DNA of 64,000 bases from Mycolicibacterium litorale. Lineage in GTDB: Bacteria > Actinomycetota > Actinomycetes > Mycobacteriales > Mycobacteriaceae. Numbering within the stretch: the first letter of the stretch is position 1; each line of letters opens with the position of its first letter. Below the pieces are notes generated by a model. The model saw nothing but the letters and a program-made list of their open reading frames with translations. It was not told the origin of the DNA and did not search any database. The position numbers were made by a program, and so were the translations under genes. The stretch lies in NCBI RefSeq assembly GCF_014218295.1, contig NZ_AP023287.1:2480001-2544000 (forward strand), given 5' to 3'. Shown here piece by piece: positions 49,498-59,282 of the stretch.

Positions 49498-49980
49498 ATG
49501 CGGCTGTTCCTGCTCTACGCCGTCGTCGAGACGGCGGTGCTCGTCGCGCTCGTCTCGGCCATCGGCCTCGGCTGGACCCTCCTGATCTCCCTGGCGACGT
49601 TCGTCGTCGGCCTCGCGCTGGCCGGGTCGCAGCTCAAGCGGCAGTTGCACCGCCTGCGTTCGGGCCTCACCGCGACGACGGCCCAGGGTGCGGTCACCGA
49701 CAGCGCGCTCGTGGCGTTGGGCACCGTGCTCGTCGTCGTGCCGGGCATCGCCAGCTCGGTGGTCGGTGCACTTCTGCTGCTGCCGCCGACGCGGGCCGCC
49801 GCCCGCCCGGTCGTCACGGCGCTGGCCGCCCGCCGCCTGGGCCGCCGCGTGCCGATCGTCGTGGTCGGTGCGCCGACCGGCCCGCGCCGCGGCGACTACA
49901 TCGACGGTGAGGTCGTCGAGGTCGTCACCGTGGACCCCGGCACGGTGGAGCCCAGTGCGGTGGAGCGCCGGGTCGACTGA
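49498..49980 (+). CDS. fxsA: FxsA-family inner-membrane protein
   Basis: This 160-residue membrane protein has an FxsA core with helices near residues 2-20, 25-45 and 70-95, and a C-terminal soluble tail. FxsA is known from relieving F-plasmid exclusion of phage T7 when overproduced; its native role is unclear. The ATG at 49498 is preferred over 49492 because the Shine-Dalgarno GGAGG (49484-49488) is then 9 nt away instead of 3. Confidence 0.88.
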   Translation: MRLFLLYAVVETAVLVALVSAIGLGWTLLISLATFVVGLALAGSQLKRQLHRLRSGLTATTAQGAVTDSALVALGTVLVVVPGIASSVVGALLLLPPTRAAARPVVTALAARRLGRRVPIVVVGAPTGPRRGDYIDGEVVEVVTVDPGTVEPSAVERRVD

Positions 49981-50001
49981 CCCCGCTACTCTGTCGGCTC
50001 C

Positions 50002-51594
50002 GTGACGACACTGCTGCTCAACGGGCGGGTGCACAGCCCCGCCCAACCCGATGCCACCGCCATCGCGGTGCGTGACGGCACCGTGGTCTGGCTGGGCAGC
50101 GACGACATCGGCCGCGCCCAGTTCCCCCAGGCGGACGTCGTGGATCTCGCGGGCGGATTCGTGGCGCCCGCGTTCGTCGACAGCCACGTCCATCTCACCG
50201 CCACCGGTCTCACACTCGTCGGCCTGGACTTGCGCTCCGCCACCTCGCTGCGGGAATGCCTCGACCTGCTGGCGCAACACGCGCGCACTCATCCGGACGA
50301 CGTGGTCTGGGGGCACGGCTGGGACGAATCCGGTTGGCCGGAACGCGTCGCGCCGAGCACCGACGACGTCGACGCCGCGGTCGGGCAGCGGCCGGCCTAC
50401 CTCTCCCGCGTCGACGTCCACTCCGCGGTGGCCTCGACCGCACTGCGCGCCATCACCCCCGGCCTGGCCGAGGCGCCCGGATACCACCCACAGCGGCCGC
50501 TGACCGCCGACGCCCATCACCGGGTCCGCGCCGCCGCGCGCGCGCAGCTGACGGCGGGGCAACGGGGCCGGGCACGCCGCGCCGCGCTCGACGCCGCCGC
50601 CGCGCACGGCATCGTCGCCGTCCACGAATGCGCGGGCCCGCAGATCGGTGGCCTCGACGACTGGGGCGAACTGCGCGAGCTCGACCACGGCGTCCAGGTC
50701 GTCGGGTACTGGGGTGAGGCCGCCACCGATGCCGCGCACGCGCGCGAGCTCGTCGACCGCACCGGCGCCCACGGGCTGGCGGGCGATCTGTTCGTCGACG
50801 GCGCCCTCGGCTCGCGGACCGCGTGGCTGAGCCGACCGTACGACGACGCGCCGGGGGAGTGTGGGAACACCTATCTCGACGAGGACGCGGTCGCAGCGCA
50901 CCTGCACGCCTGCACCGAGGCGGGCATCACCGCCGGTTTCCACGTCATCGGCGACGCGGCCGTCGGCGCGGTGGTGTCCGCGCTGGGCCGGGTCGTCGAA
51001 CGCTTCGGCGCCCCCGCGGTCGCTCGCTGCGGGCACCGCCTCGAACATCTGGAGATGGTGAACGCCGAGCAGGCGGCCCGACTCGGCGCGTGGGGTGTGA
51101 TCGCCAGCATGCAGCCGCATTTCGACGCGCTGTGGGGTGGTCCGGCCGGGATGTACGCCCAGCGGCTCGGCCCTGATCGGGCCGCCGGGCTCAACCCGTT
51201 TGCGCTGTTAGCATCCCATGGCGTGCCACTCGCGTTCGGCTCGGACAGCCCCGTCACCGACCTGGATCCCTGGTCGACGGTGCGGGCGGCGAGCCGGCAC
51301 CAGACGCCGGGCAGCGCGATCTCGTTGCGGGCCGCGTTCGCGGCGGCCACCCGCGGCGCGTGGCGCGCGGCCGGTGTGCGCGACGGGGTGACCGGCACCC
51401 TGGTGCCCGGTGCGCCGGCGTCGTACGCGATCTGGGAGGCCGAGGGTTTCGAGGTGAGCGCACCCGCCGACTCGGTCCAGCGCTGGTCGACCGATCCCCG
51501 GTCGCGGGTGCCCGCACTGCCCCGGCTGACCGCCGAGGATCCGTTGCCGCGCTGTCGCCAGACCGTGCACCGGGGTGTCGTCATCCATGGGTGA
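50002..51594 (+). CDS. amidohydrolase (YtcJ-like, metal-dependent)
   Basis: This 530-residue TIM-barrel amidohydrolase has metal-binding AFVDSHVHL, a conserved [36 protein letters not shown], and [16 protein letters not shown], all YtcJ-type. The substrate is unknown. The GTG at 50002 has TACTCT 9 nt upstream, compatible with a leaderless transcript. It overlaps the start of lnt, so it is in the lnt-ppm1 transcript. As far as I recall it has no counterpart at this site in M. tuberculosis, so it may be a local addition. Confidence 0.87.
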   Translation: MTTLLLNGRVHSPAQPDATAIAVRDGTVVWLGSDDIGRAQFPQADVVDLAGGFVAPAFVDSHVHLTATGLTLVGLDLRSATSLRECLDLLAQHARTHPDDVVWGHGWDESGWPERVAPSTDDVDAAVGQRPAYLSRVDVHSAVASTALRAITPGLAEAPGYHPQRPLTADAHHRVRAAARAQLTAGQRGRARRAALDAAAAHGIVAVHECAGPQIGGLDDWGELRELDHGVQVVGYWGEAATDAAHARELVDRTGAHGLAGDLFVDGALGSRTAWLSRPYDDAPGECGNTYLDEDAVAAHLHACTEAGITAGFHVIGDAAVGAVVSALGRVVERFGAPAVARCGHRLEHLEMVNAEQAARLGAWGVIASMQPHFDALWGGPAGMYAQRLGPDRAAGLNPFALLASHGVPLAFGSDSPVTDLDPWSTVRAASRHQTPGSAISLRAAFAAATRGAWRAAGVRDGVTGTLVPGAPASYAIWEAEGFEVSAPADSVQRWSTDPRSRVPALPRLTAEDPLPRCRQTVHRGVVIHG

Positions 51595-53302
51595 GGCAGC
51601 GTCGGGCCGGAAGCCCCGGATGGCCGTGCTGGTGCCGCGGTTGCGCCGGTTGCCGCGGGCCGTGGCCGACCGGATGTGGCAGCTGGTCGCCGCCATCGGG
51701 GCCGGTCTGCTGGTGTGCGTGAGCTTCCCCCCGTTCGCGTGGTGGTACTGCGCGTTCGTCGGGGTGGCGCTGCTGGCGTGGGTACTGCGCAAGGAGTCGA
51801 CGACGAGGGCCGGCGGCTTCGGATACGGCTACCTGTTCGGGCTGGCGTTCTACGTCCCGCTGCTGCCGTGGATCAGCGGTCTGGTCGGAGCGCTACCGTG
51901 GCTGGCGCTGTCCGCCGTCGAGGCGCTCTTTCCCGCCCTGTTCGGGTTGGCCGCCGTCACCGTGCGCCGGCTGCCCGGCTGGCCGCTGTGGTTTGCGGCC
52001 CTGTGGGTGGGCCAGGAGTGGCTGAAGTCCAGCGTGCCGTTCGGCGGTTTCCCCTGGGGCGTCGTCGCGTTCGGCCAGACCGACGGCCCATTGCTCCCGC
52101 TGGCGCACTACGGCGGGGCGCCCCTGCTGTCGTTCGCCGTCGTGCTCGTCGGCTCCTCGGTGGCGGCACTGGCCGCCGAGATCGTGCAGTGGACGCGCCG
52201 CCGCGACGTCCACGCCGCCACGCCGCCTGCGGTGCTGCTGCCCGGTGCGGTGATCGCGGTGGTGCTGCTGGGGACGGCGCTCGTGTGGCCGCAGGTGCGT
52301 CATTCCGGGATGGGCGCCGTTGACGACCAGCCGGTGACCGTCGCGGCGGTGCAGGGCAACGTGCCGCGGCTCGGCCTGGAGTTCAACGCCCAGCGGCGTG
52401 CCGTGCTCGACAACCACGTCCAGGAGACGCTGCGGCTCGCGGAAGACGTGCGCGCCGGCCGGGCACCGCAGCCGATGTTCGTGGTGTGGCCGGAGAACTC
52501 CTCGGACATCGACCCGCTGGCCAACCCCGACGCCGGTGAGCAGATCTCCGCCGCCGCCGCGGCGATCAACGCGCCCATCCTCGTCGGCACCGTCGTCCGG
52601 ACGCCCGAGTGGAGCCCCGACAACCCGGTGTCGACGAACACCGTCCTGGTGTGGAATCCGGGCACCGGGCCCGCCGACCGCCACGACAAACGGATCGTGC
52701 AGCCGTTCGGCGAGTACCTGCCGTGGCGCGGATTCTTCAGCAAGCTCTCGCCCTACGCCGACCGGGCCGGCTACTTCATCCCCGGCGACGGCACGGGAGT
52801 GGTGAGCGCGGCCGGGGTGCCGGTCGGCATCACCACCTGCTGGGAGGTCATCTTCGACCGGGCCGCCCGCGAATCGGTGCGCAACGGCGCGCAGGTGCTC
52901 GCGGTGCCGACCAACAACGCCACCTTCGACGAGGCGATGAGCCGCCAGCAGCTGGCCTTCGGCAAGCTGCGCGCGGTCGAACACGACCGCTACGTGGTCG
53001 TCGCGGGCACCACGGGGATCAGCGCGGTGATCGCCCCGGACGGCAGGGAGCTGGCGCGCACCGCGTTCTTCGAACCGGCCTACCTCGACACTCAGATCCG
53101 GTTGAAGACCGACATCACCCCCGCCACCCGGTGGGGCCCACTGGTGCAGGCGCTGCTGGTGATCGCCGGGGTCGGCGCCGTGATCGCCGCCATACTGCAC
53201 AATGGAAATTTCGTGCCCACGAGGTTGCGGCGTCGGCCAACCGCGACCCCGGACCGCGACAGGCTGTCCGGCGCACGCAGCAGCAACGAAGGAGCTACAT
53301 GA
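51587..53302 (+). CDS. lnt: apolipoprotein N-acyltransferase Lnt
   Basis: Lnt transfers a third acyl chain to the N-terminal cysteine of lipoproteins at the outer face of the inner membrane. The 571-residue protein has about eight membrane helices in residues 30-235, followed by a nitrilase domain (about 245-520). The catalytic triad is visible: Glu in [10 protein letters not shown], Lys in [17 protein letters not shown], and Cys in [14 protein letters not shown]. The ATG at 51587 overlaps the preceding stop; an ATG at 51620 is possible. The stop overlaps ppm1. Lnt and Ppm1 are separate genes here, as in fast-growing mycobacteria, whereas M. tuberculosis has them fused. Confidence 0.93.
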   Translation: MGEAASGRKPRMAVLVPRLRRLPRAVADRMWQLVAAIGAGLLVCVSFPPFAWWYCAFVGVALLAWVLRKESTTRAGGFGYGYLFGLAFYVPLLPWISGLVGALPWLALSAVEALFPALFGLAAVTVRRLPGWPLWFAALWVGQEWLKSSVPFGGFPWGVVAFGQTDGPLLPLAHYGGAPLLSFAVVLVGSSVAALAAEIVQWTRRRDVHAATPPAVLLPGAVIAVVLLGTALVWPQVRHSGMGAVDDQPVTVAAVQGNVPRLGLEFNAQRRAVLDNHVQETLRLAEDVRAGRAPQPMFVVWPENSSDIDPLANPDAGEQISAAAAAINAPILVGTVVRTPEWSPDNPVSTNTVLVWNPGTGPADRHDKRIVQPFGEYLPWRGFFSKLSPYADRAGYFIPGDGTGVVSAAGVPVGITTCWEVIFDRAARESVRNGAQVLAVPTNNATFDEAMSRQQLAFGKLRAVEHDRYVVVAGTTGISAVIAPDGRELARTAFFEPAYLDTQIRLKTDITPATRWGPLVQALLVIAGVGAVIAAILHNGNFVPTRLRRRPTATPDRDRLSGARSSNEGAT

Positions 53303-54084
53303 CCGACCCCGCGGCGAATGCACACCGCCCGGCCCGCCCGAGTCAGCGGACGCTCGTGATCATCCCCACCTACAACGAGCGGGAGAACCTGCCGCTGATC
53401 GTCGACCGGGTGCACACGGCATGCCCGCAGGTGCACATCCTCGTGGTCGACGACGGCAGCCCCGACGGCACCGGCGCACTCGCCGACGAGCTCGCGCTGG
53501 CCGACCCCGACCGCATGCATGTCATGCACCGGACCAGTAAGGACGGCCTCGGGGCCGCCTATCTGGCCGGATTCGCCTGGGGGCTGAGCCGGGAGTACTC
53601 GGTGCTCGTCGAGATGGACGCCGACGGCAGCCACGCACCGGAACAACTGCACCGGCTGCTCGACGCGGTCGACGGCGGTGCCGACCTCGCGATCGGCTCG
53701 CGCTACGTGCCGGGCGGCACGATCCGGAACTGGCCCCGGCGCCGGTACGCGCTGTCGAAGACCGCCAACACCTACGCCCGCGTGCTGCTCGGCGTCGACA
53801 TCCACGACATCACCGCCGGATACCGCGCCTACCGGCGGGAGGTGCTCGAGAAGATCGACCTGTCCGCCGTGGACTCGAAGGGCTACTGCTTCCAGATCGA
53901 CCTGACTTGGCGGACCATCAACAACGGATTCACCGTCGTCGAGGTCCCGATCACGTTCAGCGAGCGCGAACTCGGGCAGTCGAAGATGAGCGGGTCGAAC
54001 ATCCGCGAGGCCATGCTCAAGGTCGCGGATTGGGGAATCCGCGGGCGCTTCGATCGCGCCCGCGGACTGGAATACCGGCGCTAG
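53299..54084 (+). CDS. ppm1: polyprenol-phosphate-mannose synthase Ppm1
   Basis: Ppm1 makes polyprenyl-phosphate-mannose from GDP-mannose, the donor for lipomannan, lipoarabinomannan and protein mannosylation. The 261-residue GT2 glycosyltransferase shows [27 protein letters not shown] and the DxD-like [13 protein letters not shown]. It lacks membrane helices and probably docks on Lnt, as known for the split proteins of M. smegmatis. The ATG at 53299 has AAGGAG 5 nt upstream and overlaps the lnt stop. Confidence 0.94.
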   Translation: MTDPAANAHRPARPSQRTLVIIPTYNERENLPLIVDRVHTACPQVHILVVDDGSPDGTGALADELALADPDRMHVMHRTSKDGLGAAYLAGFAWGLSREYSVLVEMDADGSHAPEQLHRLLDAVDGGADLAIGSRYVPGGTIRNWPRRRYALSKTANTYARVLLGVDIHDITAGYRAYRREVLEKIDLSAVDSKGYCFQIDLTWRTINNGFTVVEVPITFSERELGQSKMSGSNIREAMLKVADWGIRGRFDRARGLEYRR

Positions 54085-54091
54085 CCGACGC

Positions 54092-54430
54092 TCAGCTGCC
54101 GCGCCGCTTCGTCTTGATGAGATCGAGGCGCTCCTTCAGGAGTTCCTCGAGCTCCTCCACGGAGCGGCGCTCGAGCAGCATGTCCCAGTGGGTACGCGGC
54201 GGCTTGACCTTCTTCGGCTCGGGGACGTCACCCTCGATGAGGGTGCCCTCGAGGCCGTTGCGGCACAGCCAGGTGCCGGGAATCTCGGCGTCGTCGGCGA
54301 ACGGGACGTCGAACTCTTCCCCGTTGTCGGTGCGGTAGCGGGCGACCTGACGCGGCGCCAGGTCGTGGTTGCGGTCGGTCTCGTAGCTCACGGCTCCGAG
54401 GCGACTGCCTCTCAGGACACGATCAGCCAT
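54092..54430 (-). CDS. rbpA: RNA polymerase-binding protein RbpA
   Basis: RbpA binds the principal sigma factor and promoter DNA and stabilises open complexes; it also affects rifampicin response. The 112-residue protein is almost identical to the mycobacterial consensus: ADRVLRGSRLGAVSYETDR, RQVARYRTDNGEEFDVPFA, PGTWLCRNGLEGTLIEGD and THWDMLLERRSVEELEEL. The ATG at 54430 has GAGGAG upstream on the minus strand. It is convergent with ppm1. Confidence 0.96.
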   Translation of the reverse strand: MADRVLRGSRLGAVSYETDRNHDLAPRQVARYRTDNGEEFDVPFADDAEIPGTWLCRNGLEGTLIEGDVPEPKKVKPPRTHWDMLLERRSVEELEELLKERLDLIKTKRRGS

Positions 54431-54538
54431 CGTCAACACTCCTCATCGAAAAAACTTGCCGGATTATCAACGCGGCAGAGCCACGAACGGTTCCCGACTC
54501 GACCCTCCATGATACCGGGATCGGTGGGGTGACCCGTC

Positions 54539-54544
54539 TACAGT
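54539..54544 (+). promoter_or_regulatory. -10 hexamer (TACAGT) of the small zinc-ribbon gene
   Basis: TACAGT is 8 nt before the GTG at 54553, a leaderless spacing. Confidence 0.35.
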
Positions 54545-54552
54545 CTGAATCC

Positions 54553-54894
54553 GTGGAGACCGCGAGCAGACGGCGTACCCGGCCGCAGCCGTGCCGCTGG
54601 TGCGGGCGTGAGGTCGCCGATGCGGGAATGGGCCGGCGCAGGCAGTACTGCAGGCAGTCGTGCCGCCAGCGCGCCTACGAACAGCGGGCGATGGTCCGGG
54701 GCACCTCGCTGTCACCGGACGCCGTCGTGCTGACCGCCGAGGAGGCCGCCCTGCTGGCGGACCGCGTCTTCGAGGTGCGCTGCGCGGCCGAAGACGTCGC
54801 GACCGCGGTCGACGAGGGCGCCGGGTCCGACGAGCTGCGCCAGCTCTGCGATGCGCTGATGCGGGCGGCCAAGGCAGCCGACGGCTGGCGGTAG
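54553..54894 (+). CDS. small zinc-ribbon-like hypothetical protein
   Basis: This 113-residue protein has an N-terminal cysteine cluster C-x2-C ... C-x3-C (CRWCGREV and RQYCRQSCRQRAYEQR), the short treble-clef type common in actinobacterial small proteins. A helical C-terminal part (about residues 55-113) follows. It probably binds Zn(II) and perhaps nucleic acid. The GTG at 54553 is preferred because of the hexamer upstream; a GTG at 54529 is possible. It is followed by the RecQ-type helicase after 34 nt. Confidence 0.7.
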   Translation: METASRRRTRPQPCRWCGREVADAGMGRRRQYCRQSCRQRAYEQRAMVRGTSLSPDAVVLTAEEAALLADRVFEVRCAAEDVATAVDEGAGSDELRQLCDALMRAAKAADGWR

Positions 54895-54928
54895 GTTTTC
54901 GCGTTCGTGCGCCGGGTAACTGGACGCG

Positions 54929-56560
54929 GTGGTTGGAGAAGACAAGCGTGCGGCCGAGCTGACCCGGACGGCCCGACGGGTGTTCGGCTGGGAGGAACTG
55001 CACCCCGAGCAGCTCGAGGCGATGGAAGCCATCCTGGCGGGCCGCGACGTGGTGGCGGTGTTGCCGACCGGTTCCGGCAAGTCGGCGATCTACCAGGTGC
55101 CCGCGGTATTGCTCGACGGCGCGACCGTGGTGGTCTCACCGTTGATCGCCCTGCAGCAGGACCAGATCGCCGGCCTCGCCGACACCCGCGCCCCCGAGGC
55201 CGTCGCGATCCACTCCCAGCAGCGGTCCTCCGAGACCGAGCACAACTGGGAGGCGGTGGGCAGCCACGAGGCGGAGTACATCTTCGTCTCACCCGAACAG
55301 CTCGCCAACGACGAGGTGGTCGCGCGTCTCGCCGAGGCATCGGTGTCGCTGATCGTGGTCGACGAGGCCCACTGTGTGTCCGCGTGGGGGCACGATTTCC
55401 GTCCCGACTATCTTCGGTTGGCCGATGCGTTCGTCCGGTTCGGGAAGGGCGCGCCGGTGGCGGCCCTGACCGCCACCGCGTCGGTCGTCGTGCGCCGCGA
55501 GATCGTGGAGCGGCTGCGGTTGCGGGACCCGCTGATGGTGGTGGGCAATTTCGACCGGCCCAACCTGACGCTGGAGGTACAGCAGTTCCTGCGGGACGCC
55601 GACAAGCGGGCGGCGGTCCTCGACACGGTCGCGGACCTGACGGGACCGGGATTGCTGTACACCGCCACCCGCAAAGACGCCGAGCGCTACGCGGAAGCGC
55701 TGACCGAACGCGGGATCCGGGCCGCCGTCTACCACGCGGGGTTGCCCGCGGCCGAGCGCGAGAGCGTCCACGAGCGGTTCCGCGACGACGACCTCGACGT
55801 GGTGGTGGCGACGTCGGCGTTCGGCATGGGGATCGACAAACCGAACGTGCGATTCGTCGTGCACGCCTCGGTGCCCGATTCGCTCGACTCCTACTATCAG
55901 CAGATCGGCAGGGCCGGCCGAGACGGCGAGCCCGCCCTGGCGCTGCTGTTCTACCGGGCCGAGGACCTGGGACTGGCCAGGTTCTTCACCACCCACCGAC
56001 CCGACGCCGAACTCATCGGCGCCGTCTACCGTGCTCTCGACACGGACAAACCCAAGCGGCTCAAGGACCTTCGCGCGAAACTCGACGTGCGCGGGCGCAG
56101 GCTGACCAACGCCGTCAACCTGCTCGAACAGGGCGATGCGATCAGGTCGACCCGAAAAGGGTTCCTCTCAAACGAGGTCCACGCCGACGAGGCGGTCACC
56201 GGGGCGACGGAGGTGGTCGAGGCCCGCGAACGCATCGATCGCAGCCGCGTCGAGATGATGCGCGGCTACGCCGAGTCAAGGGATTGCCGGCGCCAGTTCC
56301 TACTCAGCTATTTCGGTCAGCCGCTGCCGGGTCCGTGCGGCAACTGCGACCGCTGCCGGGACACCGAAGGCGCCACCGACACCGACACCGGTGAGCGGTC
56401 GGCCATTCCCGTCGACACGGTGGTGTCGCACAAGCAGTGGGGCAGTGGCGTCGTGATCGGCGGTGACACCGACCGCATCACCGTTTTGTTCGAGGACTAC
56501 GGATACCGCACCCTGGCGATGTCGGCGGTCGAGGCAAACGAGCTGCTCACGGTACGGTGA
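54929..56560 (+). CDS. RecQ-family ATP-dependent DNA helicase
   Basis: This 543-residue superfamily 2 helicase has Walker A VLPTGSGKSAIYQ (about residues 44-56), the DEAH box VVDEAHCVSAWGHDFRPDY, motif VI YYQQIGRAGRDG, and a RecQ zinc-binding domain with the cysteines in DCRRQFLLSYF and CGNCDRC. The C-terminus ends in a small beta domain (SHKQWGSGVVIGGDTDRITV) instead of an HRDC domain. It probably acts in DNA repair. The GTG at 54929 is used. Confidence 0.92.
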   Translation: MVGEDKRAAELTRTARRVFGWEELHPEQLEAMEAILAGRDVVAVLPTGSGKSAIYQVPAVLLDGATVVVSPLIALQQDQIAGLADTRAPEAVAIHSQQRSSETEHNWEAVGSHEAEYIFVSPEQLANDEVVARLAEASVSLIVVDEAHCVSAWGHDFRPDYLRLADAFVRFGKGAPVAALTATASVVVRREIVERLRLRDPLMVVGNFDRPNLTLEVQQFLRDADKRAAVLDTVADLTGPGLLYTATRKDAERYAEALTERGIRAAVYHAGLPAAERESVHERFRDDDLDVVVATSAFGMGIDKPNVRFVVHASVPDSLDSYYQQIGRAGRDGEPALALLFYRAEDLGLARFFTTHRPDAELIGAVYRALDTDKPKRLKDLRAKLDVRGRRLTNAVNLLEQGDAIRSTRKGFLSNEVHADEAVTGATEVVEARERIDRSRVEMMRGYAESRDCRRQFLLSYFGQPLPGPCGNCDRCRDTEGATDTDTGERSAIPVDTVVSHKQWGSGVVIGGDTDRITVLFEDYGYRTLAMSAVEANELLTVR

Positions 56561-56734
56561 TCGCGTCGTCGCACGGGCTGTGATCAGGGGGCGACGCCGT
56601 ACGACGCAGCGAGCCGGCACCGGAGATAGGCGTAGTTCCAGTGGCCCGTCGCTGCCCTATGATGGCCGATCACGGTGCGGCTCAACCAAAATCAGCGTTG
56701 CACCGCACGTGTACCACCTGCTCGCCCATCCAGA

Positions 56735-57027
56735 TTATCCGTTGGGCGCTTCAAGCTCGGTTGCCAGCTGATGGGTGGCCGCCCACGACGCCAGGAGTGC
56801 CAGACCGTCGGCGGTCGGCGTGCCAGCCGGCGCGGTGTAGACGTTGAGGTGCAGGCCGGGTTCGGCGGGCAGTTCCAGGGACTCCACGTCCAAGTCGAGC
56901 TGACCCACGATCGGATGGTGCACCCGCTTGCGTCCGGACCGGTGCAACCGCACGTCCTGAGATGCCCACCGCTGCCGGAACAAGGCGCTGCTCCCGGATC
57001 TCGGTGCGCAGAGCCGTCGGGGTCATC
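56735..57027 (-). pseudogene. decayed C-terminal fragment of an XRE/MmyB-type transcriptional regulator
   Basis: The frame 56983-56735 encodes the end of an MmyB-like ligand-binding domain (RQRWASQDVRLHRSGRKR, HHPIVGQLDLDVESLELP, LHLNVYTAPAGTPTADGLAL). The N-terminal helix-turn-helix and first half of the domain are absent. Upstream the matching sequence breaks into another frame (near 57026) and a stop, so at least one frameshift and a large deletion occurred. Intact relatives are usually paired with an SDR target gene, and an SDR gene does lie next door. Confidence 0.55.
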
Positions 57028-57108
57028 CCTTCACCGTAAGCTCGACCGGCAGTCTGAGGGAGGCACTGCGAGTACCCCGACTGCGTTGCGATCCAGGCGT
57101 GACGGTGT

Positions 57109-57918
57109 TCACGACGGGGTGCCCGTCGCAGTCGTCGCGATGCCTCCGTCCACCGGGATGATGGTGCCCGTGAGGTAGGAGGCAGCCTGGCTGGCGAGAA
57201 ACACAGCGATGCCCGCCATGTCGTCGCCGCGGCCTAGCCGGCGCAGAGGAGCCTTCGCCGCGATGTCGTCGCCGATCGCATCGAGCGTGGACGCCGTCAT
57301 CTGCGACGGGAACACTCCGGGTGCTACCGCATTGACCGTGACGTGCTGTGGTCCCAGTTCCCTGGCGAGCACTCTGGTGAGTTGATGGAGTGCCGCTTTA
57401 CTGCTGGCGTAGGAGTAGTTGGGCGACTGGGCGACGTGGATGGCGGCGATACTGCCGATGTTGATGATCCGCGCGGGAGAATCGGCGGTGCCCGCCCTGC
57501 GAAGTGCAGGGAGCAGCGCCTGCACGAGCCAAAACGGCGACTTGAGGTTGAGGTCGATCACCGCGTCCCAGGCCTCGTCCGGGAATGTCTCCAGCGGCTC
57601 GCGCCACATCGCTCCAGCGTTGTTGACGAGGATGTCCAGGCGTTCGGAGTCGGTTGTGATCAGATCGGCGAGGCGCTGACACTCGTCGTGCCTCGACAGG
57701 TCGGCGGGGATTGCTCTGACGTCGCCGAACTCGGACAACAGATGCTGTGCCTCTGCGCACGTGTCCGCTCTGCGTGAGCTGATGACGACGCGGGCGCCCG
57801 CCTGGAGAAGGCCGCGCGCTATCATCATCCCGATGCCTCTGGAGCCGCCGGTGACCAGGGCATACTTCTCGCTTAGATCGAAAAGCTCTGTGTGGCTTGA
57901 GAATTGGTTTCCCGTCAT
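57109..57918 (-). CDS. short-chain dehydrogenase/reductase (gluconate-5-dehydrogenase-like)
   Basis: This 269-residue classical SDR has the cofactor loop TGGSRGIG (about residues 23-30), NNAG (about 97-100), Ser in INIGSIAAIHV, YxxxK in YSYASSKAALHQL, and the C-terminal YLTGTIIPVDGGI. It belongs to the gluconate/3-oxoacyl reductase group; the substrate is unknown. The ATG at 57918 is used. It is next to the decayed MmyB-type regulator, which may once have controlled it. Confidence 0.9.
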   Translation of the reverse strand: MTGNQFSSHTELFDLSEKYALVTGGSRGIGMMIARGLLQAGARVVISSRRADTCAEAQHLLSEFGDVRAIPADLSRHDECQRLADLITTDSERLDILVNNAGAMWREPLETFPDEAWDAVIDLNLKSPFWLVQALLPALRRAGTADSPARIINIGSIAAIHVAQSPNYSYASSKAALHQLTRVLARELGPQHVTVNAVAPGVFPSQMTASTLDAIGDDIAAKAPLRRLGRGDDMAGIAVFLASQAASYLTGTIIPVDGGIATTATGTPS

Positions 57919-58466
57919 TGATCTTGGTCCCTTCTATCGATGGCTAACGCGCCGACAACGGTCGTGCACGCGGTGAAGGCGAAGTCAACTGATGGGGGTA
58001 GAGCCAGCGGTGCTGGCTGGGCCGCCTCGATCAGGCTGCCTGGCGTTCTGGACCAGAGGGAGACCCGGGTGAGACAGGTACTGTGAATCTCACCTTGCCT
58101 GAGCGCTGATGCCAGGACCCGCTTCTAGCGATCACTTTCGTGACTCCCGGTCGTGTTCCCGGCCGGTATCGTCGTCGTGATCAGACGCCGAGGCCACCCG
58201 CCGGCAGGTCACGACAGTGGCATGGCTGTTGATGTGAGGATCTTCCGTCGGCTCCAGGCTGACGCACCGACGTTGAGCCCGATGGCCTCTCGAAAGGGCA
58301 TTTCCGGTGCTCACCCGCATACTGGCGGGAGGCAGGTAGGCCCCCGAAGCAGCCGGACGGCATATGGGGGTGCCACCATCGGCTGCCGCCCGTAGGCGGG
58401 GCCTTTTCCGTCACCGCGAATCAAACCCTGTGCGGTGCTGGGCCGCCGCCGTAGCGTCAGCTCACC
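57919..58466. other. long intergenic region upstream of the ssu operon
   Basis: No gene is supported in these 548 bp; short open frames on both strands have no recognisable product and overlap each other. The first 390 bp show no clear element. The last part (58314-58407) is a structured leader described separately. A TAGCGT hexamer (58452-58457) lies 9 nt before the ssuC start and could be a second, leaderless promoter. Confidence 0.5.
58314..58407 (+). promoter_or_regulatory. candidate riboswitch/attenuator leader of the ssu operon
   Basis: Elements in order: hairpin CCCGC/GCGGG (58314-58329). Then an H-type pseudoknot in which CCCCC (58341-58345) pairs with GGGGG (58366-58370) and GCAGCCG (58349-58355) pairs with CGGCTGC (58380-58386). 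Then a terminator-like stem, GGC (58381-58383) plus CCGCC (58386-58390) against GGCGG (58395-58399) plus GCC (58401-58403), followed by TTTT (58404-58407). The second pseudoknot stem uses bases of the terminator stem, so the two folds exclude each other. I do not recognise a known riboswitch class. Confidence 0.4.
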
Positions 58467-59282
58467 GTGAGCAGTCCCACCGATCTGACCTCGCCGGCCT
58501 CCACGGTCGCCGCCGCGCCGGCGGTCCACCGCGGTGACCGCAAGTGGACGCTGATCCGATGGGCGTCGCCGCTGGTGCTGCTCGCCCTGTGGCAGTTGGG
58601 CAGCGCCCTGCGGTTGGTCCCGCAGGACGTGCTGCCCGCACCGTCGCTCATCGTCGAGGCGGGCGTCGAACTCATCGGCAACGGCCAACTCGCCGACGCC
58701 CTGCGTGTGTCGGGAATCCGGGTCGTCGAGGGGCTGCTGCTCGGCAGTATCGTCGGCCTGGCGCTCGGCACGGCGGTCGGGTTGTCACGCTGGTTCGAGG
58801 CGACCGTCGATCCGCCGATGCAGATGATCCGCGCGCTCCCGCACCTCGGCCTGATCCCGCTGTTCATCGTGTGGTTCGGCATCGGTGAGCTGCCCAAGGT
58901 TTTGCTGGTGGCGCTCGGGGTGAGCTTCCCGCTGTATCTGAACACCTTCTCGGCAATCCGCCAGGTCGACCCCAAACTGTTCGAAACCGCTCAGGTACTG
59001 GGCTTTTCGTTCTGGCAACGCTTCCGCACCATCATCGTGCCCAGCGCCGCGCCGCAGGTGCTGGTCGGCTTCCGCCAGTCGCTGGCGATCGCATGGCTGA
59101 CGTTGATCGTGGCCGAACAGATCAACGCCGACAAGGGCATCGGCTTCCTCATCAACAACGCCCGCGACTTCCTGCGCATCGACATCATCATCTTCGGTCT
59201 GGTCGTGTACGCGCTGCTCGGCATCGCCACCGACGCAGCGGTCCGCGCACTGGAACGCCGAGCCCTGAGGTATCGCACATGA
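58467..59282 (+). CDS. ssuC: aliphatic sulfonate ABC transporter permease
   Basis: This 271-residue inner-membrane permease of the SsuC/TauC/NrtB group has about six helices and a cytoplasmic EAA loop around FETAQVLGFSFWQRFRTIIVP. The GTG at 58467 is used; its stop overlaps the ATG of the ATPase gene. With the next three genes it forms a sulfonate uptake and desulfonation operon. Confidence 0.9.
   Translation: MSSPTDLTSPASTVAAAPAVHRGDRKWTLIRWASPLVLLALWQLGSALRLVPQDVLPAPSLIVEAGVELIGNGQLADALRVSGIRVVEGLLLGSIVGLALGTAVGLSRWFEATVDPPMQMIRALPHLGLIPLFIVWFGIGELPKVLLVALGVSFPLYLNTFSAIRQVDPKLFETAQVLGFSFWQRFRTIIVPSAAPQVLVGFRQSLAIAWLTLIVAEQINADKGIGFLINNARDFLRIDIIIFGLVVYALLGIATDAAVRALERRALRYRT

Noticed and set aside
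58153..58414. Overlapping short frames of about 77-80 codons on both strands before the ssu operon
   Set aside because: No Shine-Dalgarno, no recognisable sequence, and they overlap each other and the structured leader. They were treated as non-coding.
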